The notes under the pieces are model-generated. The model saw nothing but the letters and a program-made list of their open reading frames with translations. It was not told the DNA's origin and did not search any database. 64,000 bases of DNA from positions 5,355,001 to 5,419,000 of the forward strand of contig CM034112.1 in the NCBI GenBank assembly GCA_019914945.1, written 5' to 3'. Below are positions 10,944-21,955 of this stretch, piece by piece (the stretch's first letter is position 1; the number at the start of each line of letters is the position of its first letter). Origin of the DNA: Typha latifolia. Taxonomy: Eukaryota > Streptophyta > Magnoliopsida > Poales > Typhaceae. Both the position numbers and the translations under genes were made by a program.

Positions 10944-11734
10944 TGATAGAGTTACGATACCAAATTGATATGCTCTGATACCAATGATAGGGTCTACGAT
11001 AACAAATTGATAGGCTCTAATACCATTGATAGGGTATGAAATGATTCTTTTAAGATCTGAATTTATTGTAAGAAGCAGTCCATGAAACCGAGGGAACATA
11101 TTCACCAAATATTCTCCTATAGTCAGAAAATTATGAAACTAAGTGAGATCGATATATTGCGGATGATGGTGGTGGTGACGGGTGGAGTGAATGTTAGGGT
11201 TATGGATGACAATAGAGATGAGGGTGGATAGGTGATGTTGTTGAAGGGATAAAACCAATGCAAAAGAAGTGGTCGAGATCCCAAAGAAGAGGGAGGACTC
11301 ATCAAATGAGGGAGATTAGAAGTTAAGAGAGACCTTGCCAATGGTAGATGTGGTAAGTTGGTGAAGAGGGAGGAGGGAGATCAGGGTACAAAGAAGATAG
11401 AGAGTAGCATAATTATTTTTGCATATTTCAGTAGCATAATTATTTTTGCTGCCATCCACACCTTTATAGAGGCTAACCAACATACTAAAATAATAATAAT
11501 TAACCCTAATTCTAGTGGACTCCCGTTGATTGCGTTTGAACGTGCCCGATCGCATTCGAACGCACAAAAGGCATTCACTGTGGATGCGAACCTGATGTAG
11601 ACGTTCGAACATGCATTTCACATTCTCTGTTTTTGCGAACCTAATGCAGGCGTTCGAACACGACCTAGATGAAATTTATTTTAATGAAAACAAATAACTA
11701 ATGCAATAAGAAAAGACTCTGACAAGGTGTATTA
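10944..11734 (-). mobile_element. G1 solo LTR with two extra primer-site units at its edge
   Basis: A 791-bp antisense LTR whose edges abut AAAAA on both sides (10939-10943, 11735-11739), a plausible though low-complexity TSD. At the left edge two units of 41 and 42 bp (10944-10984 and 10985-11026), each starting TGATAG and containing GCTCTRATACCA, precede the normal LTR end TGATAGGGTATG at 11027. On the minus strand each unit contains a tRNA-Met-type primer site. GTTCGAACGC-like motifs lie at 11525-11670. Confidence 0.8.
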
Positions 11735-12798
11735 AAAAATTTATGAAAAATTTAGCTGAAATGATTTCTGAAAATAAAATAGTAGATAAAATTCTCAATT
11801 AGGTCCTTCTCTAAAAATTTCTAGGCCAAAGTTACTGCGCTTGATGAGAGAAAGGACATTGATTCTATAATTTAGAAAACTTTGAGTCTACATTTTCTAA
11901 ACCTCGTAAGTCTAAAAGCATGGTCCTAAATACAGTTAGAGGTGAAGAAGACGAGACATGTCAGGAATGTGAAATTGATACTAAGATGATAGTGTTGTTT
12001 ATAAAAAGTTCAACAAAATTTTCAAGATATCTAAGAAAACAAAAAAAAATTTAAAAAGAAGAAAAAAATGTAGATTCAAACTCAATGGCCGTTAATAATG
12101 GTTCGAAATTAAAAAAAAAAAGAATCAAGAAGGAAAATTAAGTTTAATGCTACGAGTGTTCAAACTATCACAAAGGGAAAGGTAAAACAATGTAGGCTAC
12201 TTGAAATGACTAATAAATCTGATGATGATTCTAAGAAAAAAACAAGAAAACTGCGTGGCCTTTAGCATCTCTTTATTATCTATTAGCCAATATTTTGATT
12301 ACTGTAGGATAAATGTGCAAGACTAGAGATGACTCGGAGTTACAAAAAAACTACAATGAGCTATATCAAGAATAGTACAAACTAAAGAATGAAAGTTTTG
12401 AACTCTTAACACAAAGCAAAAGTATTGAATTTGAAAGATTTCAAATTGATGAGAAACTCAAAGAATAGCTTAATGAATGGTCTTACATAGTTGTTGAATG
12501 AACTCTAAGCAAACAAGTCAAGGAAGATGAAAATGGATGAGAAGGTTTGTTAAAAGAAATAACCTTGTTGAAGGAAAAGAAAAACTAAACTTGATGAGAT
12601 TCTGCAAGTTTCATAAAGAGAAAAAAAATTAATGTCAAAGTGTGAAGCTCTAAAAAGAATTAAGATAAAATTATCAACTTGTACGATGAATAACCTAGGT
12701 GGTGAGTTTTTAAAAAAGATAAAGTTAAATTCTTATTATATTCTAGGCAATGAGGTATGAGAAACTTTATTCATACTTATTTTCGTTATAGTATAGTA
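11735..12798 (+). pseudogene. gag: Highly degenerate SIRE-type Copia gag fragment
   Basis: Despite many stops, the sequence tracks the C1 gag at 14200-15190: 'gctgaaatgatttctgaaaataaaatagtagataaaattctc', 'aaagttactgcgcttgatgagagaaaggacattgattct', then a lysine-rich region, 'gatgatgattctaagaaaa' and a coiled-coil-like coding stretch near 12370-12620. It is older and more diverged than the C1 gag, and was cut on the right by insertion of the C1 element at 12799. Confidence 0.65.
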
Positions 12799-12939
12799 TG
12801 TTAGGTTTTTAATTATTGGCAATTGTGTACAAAATATTCTAAGTGTATTTTTTTTAATGTATATGAGCTTTATACAAGTCTAGAATATCTCTGGTTTGAA
12901 GAATTGCAAAATTATTGGAAAAAAGCTGTTGAGTTCACA

Positions 12940-13173
12940 CCGCGTTTACACAAACGCGTTCGAACACGGGTACTTGCGTTCACACAGACCGAGAGCTGCG
13001 TTCACAAACGAGTTCGAACGCGGGTACTACGTTCACATAGACCGAGAGCTACGTTTACAAACGCGTTCGAACGCAGCCTGAAGAATTCAAGTTGTCGCGT
13101 TCGAACGCACTCGGGCCCGATCGAACGCACCTGAGATCAAGTCATGCCGTTCGAACGCACCCGGGCCGCGTTT
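12940..13173 (+). promoter_or_regulatory. GTTCGAACGC array in the C1 LTR
   Basis: Tandem-like units of roughly 50 bp alternate the palindrome GCGTTCGAACGC or one-step variants with GCGTTCACACAGACCGAGAGC. The array ends about 80 bp upstream of a TATA box, which places it in U3 where enhancers lie. A regulatory role is inferred from position and from recurrence in unrelated families. Confidence 0.8.
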
Positions 13174-13253
13174 GAACGCACCAACGAAGTTTGAAAATAC
13201 TGGACTTTCTTGAGTACGAATAAGACTTGGATTTGGCTATATCTTGGAGATCA

Positions 13254-13260
13254 TATATAA
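13254..13260 (+). promoter_or_regulatory. Candidate TATA box of the C1 LTR
   Basis: TATATAA in 'gatcatatataaggattgtgatgccc' is preserved at the same place in the other C1 LTRs (for example near 35029 and 39015) and lies just after the palindrome array. The transcription start is expected about 30 bp downstream. Confidence 0.55.
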
Positions 13261-13726
13261 GGATTGTGATGCCCTATCTCTAGGGTGGTTGAAGAAGCAT
13301 TATTGAAGGAGACTTCTTGAGGCTACATCTGTTCTTCAACTAACAAGGTTCCACTCATCTACAAAAGTTAATCTTTCGTCTTAAGGGCTATCTAGACGAA
13401 AGATCAATCTCGAGGGTTACTGATGTTAGACTTCAATCACGAGAAGTAGTGAATCGTGGGTTCTAGCGAGCAAGACTAAGAGGAACAAAGTTATTTGGAT
13501 CGACGGGTTATTTTGTGAGTCAGTCTTGTAACTGCTACTATTCTAGTGATTAGTTTTGATCCGAGTTTGGATCCGTGGTTTTTTTTCCGTTTGGGTTTTT
13601 CCACGTTAAAATCTTGGTGTTCATCTCTGCTTTCATTCTCAATATTTTTACGGACTTTTACTTAAGCGAACGAGTGATATCATTGCCTACTATTTAGATA
13701 CATACTTGTGTCTAGGGGTTTTTCAA

Positions 13727-13739
13727 TTGGTATCAGAGC
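13727..13739 (+). promoter_or_regulatory. Primer-binding site, tRNA-Met type
   Basis: TTGGTATCAGAGC follows the LTR by one base. It contains the perfect plant initiator tRNA-Met complement used by most Copia elements. Confidence 0.87.
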
Positions 13740-13774
13740 AGGTTCTCTCACCCATTGAGAGAGATCAGATAGGC

Positions 13775-15186
13775 ATGGATTTTCAGAGAGATGGACCATC
13801 ATCTATTAGACCTCCTATCCTAGATGGATCAAATTATAGATATTCGAAAGCTAGGATGAGAGCTTACTTGAAGTCTATAGATGAACGAGTATGGTTTGCC
13901 ATTGTGAACGGTTGGAGTCCACCAATGTACATGGTGGATGATAAACTTGTTGATAAACCGATAGAGTCATGGGATAGGTCAGACTATGAAAAAGTTTGAT
14001 AGAATAACAAGGCAATAAATGCAATTTTTAGTTGTGTTTCCTCGAAAAAATTTAGAAGAACTTCTACTTTTGAGATAGCAAAAGAAGCTTTGACGATCTT
14101 AGAAACTACTCACGAAGGAACTATGGCTGTAAAACTTTCTAAACTTCAGAGGTTGACTACTAGTTTTGAAACTCTACCTATGGAGGAGAATGAGACATTT
14201 GATGAATTCTATGCAAAGCTGAGTGATATAGTCAACTCCAGTTTCAACCTAGGAGAGAAAATTCCTAAAAATAAAATTGTCCGTAAGATCCTTACGTCTC
14301 TTCCAGAGAGGTTTCAGGCGAAAGTTACAGCTATTGAGGAAAGTAAGGACATCGATTCTATGAAAATTGAACAATTGGTAGGAAATCTACAAATATTTGA
14401 GTCCAATATTTCAAAACCGAGTAAGTCCAAAGGTATTGCTCTATCCATAGTTGAAGAAATTATAAAGTCTGATGATGAAGGTGATTTAGATGTTGAGATG
14501 TTGGCCATGTTTGTCAAAAAGTTTAATAAATTCTTTCGGAAGCCAAACAAGTTGAATGCTGAAAAACTTGAGAAAAGCAAAGCCTTTGTGAAAAAGAAGA
14601 ATACTGTGAGTTCGAATATAGGTGTGAGCAACAACAGTGTTAAACAGAAAAATAAGAATTCTGAGAATAAAGTTCGATGTTTTGAATGTTCTGGTTTTGG
14701 ACACATAGCACAAGAATGCCCTAATCGCCTTAAGAAAAAGGGTAAAGCTATGAAAGTTACTTGGAATGACTCAGATGAATCTGATGATGATTCTAGAAAA
14801 GACGAAGAAAACTTTGTTGCTTTCGCCTCTTCTCTCTTAATATCGATTCTGTTGTTGATACTAATAGTACAGATGATCAGGATATGTTACCAGCTGAAGA
14901 ATATGAATCTGAAATTCAAAAGGCATATAATGACCTGTACCTAAAGTCGTTTAAACTCAAGGAAAGTAATCTTAGACTACTTCAACGACTCAAGGTAATC
15001 GAACTAGAAAGAATTCAATTTGAGGAGAAGTATAAATTGGAACTTGAACGTGTCAAAGACCTTTCTGAACAACTTGACAATGCAAAAAATAAAATAAAGG
15101 CTGATGAAATTGAACTAGAGAGACTGAATAAGGAAGTGACATTTCTAAAAGGGAAGAACAAACTTGACGAGATTCTAAAGGCTTAG
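13775..15186 (+). pseudogene. gag: C1 gag with zinc knuckle and coiled coil
   Basis: The start ATG at 13775 gives MDFQRDG and the conserved RPPILDGSNY and RAYLKS motifs. Two stops in a row (about 13997-14002) sit where the related copy at 23055 has a single stop, probably an original Trp codon. The frame reopens for MEENETFDEFYAKLSDIVN and the zinc knuckle CFECSGFGHIAQEC (about 14677-14718). A frameshift near 14833 moves the reading to another frame encoding a long charged coiled coil (14884-15186). SIRE gags are typically this long and end in such coiled coils. It would assemble the particle and bind RNA; here it is broken. Confidence 0.9.
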
Positions 15187-15484
15187 ATCTTTGGAAAAGA
15201 CAGGTATGGTATTGGATACACTAGTAATTCAAATAATAATAAAACTGTCTTCGTTTCTGCAGGTATACAAAAGGAAGAATATCTGAAGTCATCAACTATA
15301 TTTACAAAGCAATCCTGGATGAATGCTTCTAAACTGAAGGTGAATCTACAAACTGGTGAATCATCAACGGCACCAAAGGTAAACTTTAGTCACACTTCTC
15401 GACAAAAGGTGAGTAGAAAAGGGTTTGTTTCGACATGCTATCATTGCGGCATTCTAGGGGCATATTCGACCTCATTGCAAATTT

Positions 15485-18400
15485 TTGCAAAAACCTAGAA
15501 CTGCTTTCATTTATGGGATAAAAACAAAGGCCTTGAAAGCTTTAAATTTTGATTTGTGGTATTTAGACAGTGGCTGTTCAAGACATATGTCGGGTGACAA
15601 GTCGTTATTTTCTAATGTTGAAAAACATGAAGGGAGAGTTGTGATATTCGGAGATGGTAATTCATCAAATGTAATAGGTAAAGGAAAGGTAAGTTCTCCG
15701 GGGGTTCCTATTCTTGAAAATGTTCTTTACGTTAAGGGCTTGAAAGCAAATCTTCTAAGTATCAGTCAATTTTGTGATGAAGATTATGAGGTAAAATTCT
15801 CCAAAAATGATTGTACTATTCTAAATCATGGTGGTAATGTTATATGTTATGGATCTAGAACATGTGATAATCGCTATGTTGTTGGAATGTCACATAAACT
15901 AAAATGTAACAGTGCCTCTTTCGACATTGTAGATCTTTGGCATCAACGTCTTTGACATGTGAATCACAAGAAATTATTTACTCTGTCCAAAAAAGAAGTG
16001 GTAAGAGGAATACCTAAGATGAAAGAAATGTCAAAAAGAGTGTGCGGTTCATGTCAAATTGGAAAACAAATTCGGATCTCACACAAGAAAGTAAATGCAG
16101 CTACCACCGACCATGTGCTTCAATTAGTTCACATGGACTTGATGGGTCCAACAAAAATGGAAAATCTTGGAGGTAAATGCTATATATTCTTAATGGTCGA
16201 TGATTACTCCAGATATACCTGGGTTGCCTTTCTACGTGAGAAGTCTGAAACCTTTGAGGTTTTTAAATCACTATGCTTAAAATTGCAGAATGAAAAATGT
16301 ACAACCCTAGTTAGGATTCGTTCTGATCATGGTAGAGAATTTGAAAATGAAATTTTTTCTATATTTTACGATTCTCTTGGTATTCAACATGAGTTTTCAG
16401 CTCCTATAACTCCACAACAGAACAGGATTGTTGAAAGAAAGAACTGAGTTGTGCACGAAATGGCTAGGGTTATGCTTCACGCTAAAAAGGTTACTCAAAA
16501 GTTTTGGGCGGAGGCGGTCAATACAGCGGTACATGTGATAAATCGTGTTTATCTAAGACTATGTACAAAAATGACTGCTTATAAAATTTGGAAACGTAAG
16601 AAACCTAGTGTTAAATATTTTCGAGTTTTTGGTAGTAAATGTTATATCTTGCGTGATCGAGAATATTTGACTAAATTTGACACTAGAAGTAGCGAAGGCA
16701 TCTTCTTGGGGTATTCGAATAATAGTAGAGCCTACAGAGTATTTAATCTTGACACTTCTACTGTTATGGAATCTAGTAATGTTATGATAGATGAATCCAC
16801 GACTGATTTAACTAAAGCTACTCCTATTTCTATTTTTGCAGATACATATGACGAAGAAATAGCAAAGGAGCTTGATTTGGAAATTGAGAATTAGGACGAG
16901 GACAAAGTTGAAATGAACAAAGATGACTGCAACATACCGAAACCATCTGCCAGAGTGAAATCAAATCATCCACTGTCACAAGTGATCGAAGACGTGAATT
17001 AACCAATTAAGACAAGACAACAAATCCAAAGTGAGGTATCATTTACCTTTTATACATCTTCTTTTGAACCGAAAAATGTGAAGGAAGCATTGTTAGACGA
17101 TTCTTGGGTTAATGCTATGCATGAGAAATTAGAGCAATTTTCTAGGGATGATGTTTGGTATTTAGTTCCTAGACCTAAGAATGTGAACGTCATTGGAACA
17201 AAATGGATTTACAAGAATAAAAATGATGAACATGGCAATATAGTTTGAAATAAAGCTAGACTCGTAGCACAGGGATATACTCAAGTTGAGGGTACAGATT
17301 TTGATGAAACATTTGTTCCTGTTGCTAGATTAGAATCTATTCGTATACTACTTGCTATTGCTTGTCACTTAAAATTTAAATTGTTTCAAATGGATGTGAA
17401 AAGTGATTTTTTGAATGGTACTCTGAATGAAGATGTTTATGTGGAACAACCGAAAGGGTTCGAAGATCAAAAAATTCCTTCTCATGTGTTTAAACTGAAA
17501 AAGGCCCTCTACGGGCTAAAACAAGCTCCAAGAGCTTGGTATGAGAAGTTGACCTCTTTTTTAGTGGATCCGGGGTTCACTCGAGGGGGATTGGACAAGA
17601 CATTGTTCATTAGACGGTCAAACAAGAGTTTAGTTGTGGCACAAATATATGTGGATGACATTGTTTTCGGGGCAACGAGTCGATCATTAGCTAAGGAGTT
17701 CTCAGATCTTATGCATAGTCATTTTGAGATGAGCATGATGGGTGAGTTGAAGTTCTTTTTGGGACTTCAAATTACTAAGTTGGAAAGAAGGATATTTATC
17801 GCTCAAACAAAGTATACTAAGGATCTTGTGACTAAATTCGGTTTAGAAAATGCAAAACATGCTAGAACTCCTATGAGTACAACTACCAAACTAGGTAAGG
17901 ATATTTCAGGAAAAAGTGTTGATCAGACATTATATAGGAGCATGATTCGTCGTCTTTTGTACTTAACTGCTAGTAGATCAGACATTGCATTTAGTGTCGA
18001 TGTGTGTGCTAGGTTTCAGTTTGAACCTAAGGAGATACATTTGTTTGCTGTGAAACGTATTATAAAATATGTCGGTGGCACAGTTGACTTAGGTATCTGG
18101 TTTACGTATGACTCGGGAGCTATCATATCTAGATACACGGATTCTGATTGGGCAGGTTCATGTGATGATAGAAATAGTACCTCAGGTGGATGTTTTTATA
18201 TTGGAAACAATCTGGTTGCTTAGCACAGTAAGAAACAAAACTCAATATCTTTATCTACTACGGAGGCCGAGTATATTGTAGCGGGAAGTTGTTGTTCTTA
18301 GTTACTATGGATAAAACAGATGGTCAAAGATTACGACATTGAACAAGATATTATGGTGCTTTATTGTGACAACATGAGTGCTATTAATATTTTGAAAAAT

Positions 18401-18544
18401 CCTGTTCAACACTCGCATACAAAGCATATTGATATCCGACATCATTTTATACGCGAGTTAGTTGAAGACAAAACAATAGCACTAGAACATATTGAGACAG
18501 AGAAACAGTTTGGTGATCTATTTACAAAACCTTTGGATTTATAG
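15485..18544 (+). pseudogene. pol: C1 pol: protease, integrase, RT, RNase H
   Basis: One frame carries all domains, interrupted by about seven stops (for example at 15955, 16447, 16894, 17002, 17250 and 18223). The protease motif is LDSGCSRHMSG. A GAG-pre-integrase domain follows (SCQIGKQ), then the integrase core with HMDLMGP, VDDYSRYTW and SDHGREFEN and the helix after ITPQQN. RT motifs are FQMDVKSDFLNG, ALYGLKQAPRAWY and IYVDDIVFG. RNase H shows YTDSDWAGSCDDR, LYCDNMSAI and HIDIRHHFIRE, ending at FTKPLDL. The catalytic aspartates are present. One stop replaces the Trp of the VAWHSKKQ motif seen intact in the copy at 35333, consistent with a TGG-to-TAG change. Confidence 0.93.
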
Positions 18545-19566
18545 AGATTTGAGTATCTTCATACTTCTTTAGGGATTTGTGCTTTCGATTGATTTTTTTT
18601 TGTTTCGTTTGCGTGTTTCTTTTTTATTATTTCTTTTCGTTTCTTTTTAGGTTTTCTTTACTCTGAACTTTTCTTTGGATTTACAGTTGGGTGATTTATT
18701 TAAAAAATTTTGATGCACTCCTAGATTCAATAATATACTCTTGACATATAAATATGATTTTTCTCTTGATTATGAGTTATGATAGTCAATTCTGTCATCT
18801 TGCAGTATATTGTATCATTTTTGATTTGTTCACTCTCTCGACTTCTATGATAATTAAACTAAATTTAATGCACTCATAACGTGTGTATATTCTTAAGTGA
18901 GCATGATATCATAATTTTTTTTTAAATAGCTCACTATTGACGTTGATTTGCACAGTTTGACCTCATGCTTAGTCATCACAAATGTGTTCATAAAAGATCA
19001 ATGAAAAGGGCTACAATGAGTTTGTGTGAAAGCCATCTTGTTTAGAGTCTAGTTTGACTCAGTACATTGCTTGCAAATTAAATAAAATTTTTGATATTTG
19101 TGAATATCTTCTTGCACATTGTTTTATATGTATTACAAGAAAAGGGCTACCTACTCATGTGTGAAAGCCATCATTGCACCTATATGGTTTATGTATAAAA
19201 AATATTATAGGACAAATTCCTGTTCAGTTATGGAGAATAAGTCGAAAAGTGCAAATTTAAATAGTAAGTCGGTTTGACTACTGTGTTGTATCATTGTTTA
19301 AATAGGAAAGTTTATTTAAGATGAATGTTTCACGTTATCTATGCGCACCTTGCATATGTATATTGTTATGATCAATGAAGATTAATTGAATTTTGAGTGA
19401 TGCATTAGAATTGATTATAATATGCTTTTGATGATTTGATTGATCTGTGTATGACTTATTTCATTCGATTGTCATATTTTATATCTTTAATCTATTTTGA
19501 ATTTTTAGAGGTGCATCTCCAAAAAGATTTTTTGATTTTTTCTTAGATTTTTTATTAAAAAAAAGG
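18545..19566 (+). other. Non-coding spacer between C1 pol and the accessory-ORF promoter region
   Basis: This 1-kb AT-rich spacer is conserved with 35779-36583 of the second C1 copy ('atgcactcctaga', 'tgacctcatgcttagtcatca', 'gagaataagtcgaaaagtg'). I see no ORF. Its conservation suggests it is a fixed part of the family. Confidence 0.6.
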
Positions 19567-19664
19567 GCGTTCGAACGCAAATTTTTGAGTTCGAACGCGG
19601 TGACTGGCGCGTTCGAACGCACAGACTGGTGCGTTCGAACGCACTCGAGGATTCTTTTTATATT
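19567..19664 (+). promoter_or_regulatory. Internal palindrome array plus TATA-like site upstream of the accessory ORF
   Basis: Exact GCGTTCGAACGC copies lie at 19567-19578, 19609-19620 and 19631-19642, with a near copy (GTTCGAACGCGG) between. TTTATATT follows at 19657-19664, then a pyrimidine-rich leader. The second C1 copy keeps the same layout (36584-36682, TTTATATATT). The accessory ORF begins about 455 bp downstream. The layout repeats that of the LTR promoter, so a separate promoter for the accessory ORF is a reasonable inference. Confidence 0.5.
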
Positions 19665-20119
19665 GCGTCCGAACCCAAGGGTTTTCATCTTCCATCTTCC
19701 AAACCATAGAAACCCTTCATTTTCTCCCTCTCAAATCTTCAAGATCTTGGTATTTTTCATCAAATTTCTCACCACCAACCCTTTTAAAGGGTAATTCTCC
19801 TCCGGAGCTAGCGTCTTTTGGCCGAATTTCTTAGTTTTTCTTCACTTTTGCGAGTTATGATCATCCATCAATTTTCCTATTTTTTATTCAATTAAGTCTC
19901 TTGATCTTGATTGATTTTGTGCATTTTTGAGTTTTGATCATGTTAAAGTTACTATCTTGATGTTTCTTGTGTGATTGAACGTGATATCTTAGCGTTTCCA
20001 AGTGGATGATGGATTTCATTTAGGGCCTTCATGGTTTCTTGGATTTTTTTTTATTTCTTGCTATCTTTTTGTTTGCTTTGGGCATGTATTGAATCTTGCA
20101 TCTTGTTTCTTTCTCAAGA

Positions 20120-21169
20120 ATGCCTAGAAAAGCTGCAGTTTCCAAGAAACATAGGCCGCCTTCCTCATGTACTTCGGCTCCCAAGTTTTCGACATCTACG
20201 GCTGCGGGGCGTTACAAACATAATTTTGGCACCCATCATGTTATCTGTAAATGACCCGTGGTCATTTTCGATTTTTCTTCTTTGGGGATAGAATAGATAT
20301 TTACTGAGCGAGAATGGTTATCAGTGTGTGGGATGAGCGGGACTACTTATGTGGAAGTTGTTCGGGAATTTTTTAGTAATGCCACCGTCTTAGACTGTTG
20401 TATACGTTCTACTGTTCGTGGGGTGTTTGTATACATGGTCTCAGATGTTATTCGCGCTGAACTTCGTCTTCCTGATGGTGAGTTTCGGTATCCAACATCT
20501 GCTCCACTTCTAGATGTCGATGAATATGCTGGCACTGTATTGATCAAAGGGGAACGTTGGAAAGGAAACATGATGCCGCATGCGAAGCTGACGTCCGTGG
20601 CTCGCATGCTTCACCTGTTTTGTCTATACAACGTCACCCTTAAGACTCGACATTCAAGTATTAGTCTAGATCGTGCATTCCTTCTTCATGCAATGTTATC
20701 TGGAGTCTCAGTTGATTTGGCTACGGTGATCTATGATTCAATACTCACAGCTGCACAGAAAGAAGCATCTCGTGAGGGGTTACCGTTTGGCATCTTTATT
20801 ACAAATTTGTGCACGCAGAGTGGGGTGCGTGTGGATGCTTCGGAACCTTCCCTTACTTCGCACAAACCGTTGGATCAAATTACTCTTAAGCGGAGTCAAG
20901 CTGACGACCAATCGTCTCCTCTCAAGCCGTCCTCTTCCGCCGTCGGTCGTTCATCGCACCTCGACAGTTCTAATGATAGCTCTGACGCTGACACATCTCA
21001 TATTGAGGGGGAGTTACCATAGTACTCGGACCATTTCGATCAGCTTAGTACTCAAGTGCAGGATCTCCATTCGGCAATGAATGATTTACGAGCTGAATAA
21101 GCTCGTCAGGGGACTGTACTTGACTCTGTGTTGACGATTCTTCATCGTCAGTTTCCTTTGAGTTCCTAG
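20120..21169 (+). pseudogene. C1 accessory post-pol ORF, plant-transposon-protein-like
   Basis: From ATG 20120 to the stop at 21169 there are 350 codons in one frame, broken by at least four in-frame stops (two near 20250 and 20290, then 21022 and 21100). The N-terminus is basic and Ser/Pro-rich (MPRKAAVSKK). The core includes VVREFFSNA, LPDGEF, RMLHLFCLYNV, AFLLHAMLSGVSVDL and LPFGIFITNLCTQSGV, followed by a Ser/Asp-rich tail and a helix ending VLTILHRQF. The core resembles the family annotated 'putative plant transposon protein' (Pfam Transposase_32, recalled, not searched). No catalytic motif or function is known to me. SIRE elements often carry an 'env-like' ORF here, but I see no membrane segment. 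Confidence 0.75.
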
Positions 21170-21526
21170 TCTTTGGCATTTGTGTCAAAAAGGGGGAAAG
21201 TGTCTAGGTGTTTAGGTGTGTAGGGGGAGCATGGTAATAGGGGGAGTTTGTTAGAGTCTTTCTGTCTTTCTAACCTTGCTTATAACTTTACTTGGAGGAA
21301 TTGTGAACTTTGTCTCTTTAAGTACTTTTGAACTTATGCTCCATTGATAACTTGCGTTTGGATTGTTTATTCATTTCAAGTTATTTTCACTTGATCTTGG
21401 ATTGGTATATGTTTATTTGTAGGGATTGATGTGCAAAATATTCTAGACTTGTTGATTGCTCAATTTGAAGTCTTTGTAATATCTTGTAACCTAGGTGTTT
21501 TGTCACAAATTGCTAAATGGGGAGAT

Positions 21527-21899
21527 TATTAGGTTTTTATTTGTTGGCAATTGTGTACAAAATATTCTAAGTGTATTTTTTTATGTATATGAGCTTTACA
21601 CAAGTCTAGAATATCTCTAGTTTGAAGAATTGCAAGATTATTGGAGAAAAGCCGTTGAGTTCACACCACGTTCACAAACGTGTTCGAACGCGGAATCTGC
21701 ATTCACACAGACAGAGAGCCGCGTTCACAAACGCGTTCGAACGCGGAATCTACGTTCATACAAACAAAGAGCCACATTCACAAATGCGTTCGAATGCGGA
21801 ATCTGCGTTCACACATACAGAGAGCTGCGTTCACAAACTCGTTCAAACGCGGGTATTGCGTTCACACAGATAGAGAGTCGCGTTCACAAACGCGTTTGA
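21527..21899 (+). mobile_element. C1 3' LTR, truncated
   Basis: This begins TATTAGGTTTTT (TGTTAGG with one change) after the purine tract AAATGGGGAGAT and stops inside the palindrome array (21660-21899). The remaining promoter and R-U5 parts are absent. A 56-bp stretch I cannot assign (21900-21955) precedes the next LTR. Confidence 0.8.
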
Positions 21900-21955
21900 T
21901 GCGCACCCAAAAAAATTTGCTAGTTTATCTAGAAATGGAGAGGACTCATTTTCAA

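Larger units (their letters stand above)
12799..13725 (+). mobile_element. C1 5' LTR
   Basis: A 927-bp LTR, TGTTAGGTTTTT...GGGGTTTTTCA, ending one base before the primer site. It matches the LTR starting at 38513 and the solo LTR at 8708-9774 in both termini. It contains the promoter parts listed separately. Confidence 0.9.
12799..21899 (+). mobile_element. C1 SIRE-type Ty1/copia element with accessory ORF (degenerate)
   Basis: The order is 5' LTR, tRNA-Met primer site, gag with coiled coil, protease, integrase, RT, RNase H, a 1.5-kb non-coding spacer holding a second GTTCGAACGC array, an accessory ORF, polypurine tract, and a 3' LTR truncated at about 21899. Protease-integrase-RT-RNase H order fixes it as Copia. 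The gag type, zinc knuckle, extra post-pol ORF and G-rich tract before TGTTAGG point to the SIRE/Maximus lineage. It entered an older SIRE gag relic. Stops occur throughout, so the copy is inactive. Confidence 0.9.

Noticed and set aside
12940..13173. Palindrome arrays as heat-shock elements
   Set aside because: Heat-shock elements need TTC and GAA separated by two bases; here TTCGAA has none. The resemblance is only in the trinucleotides.
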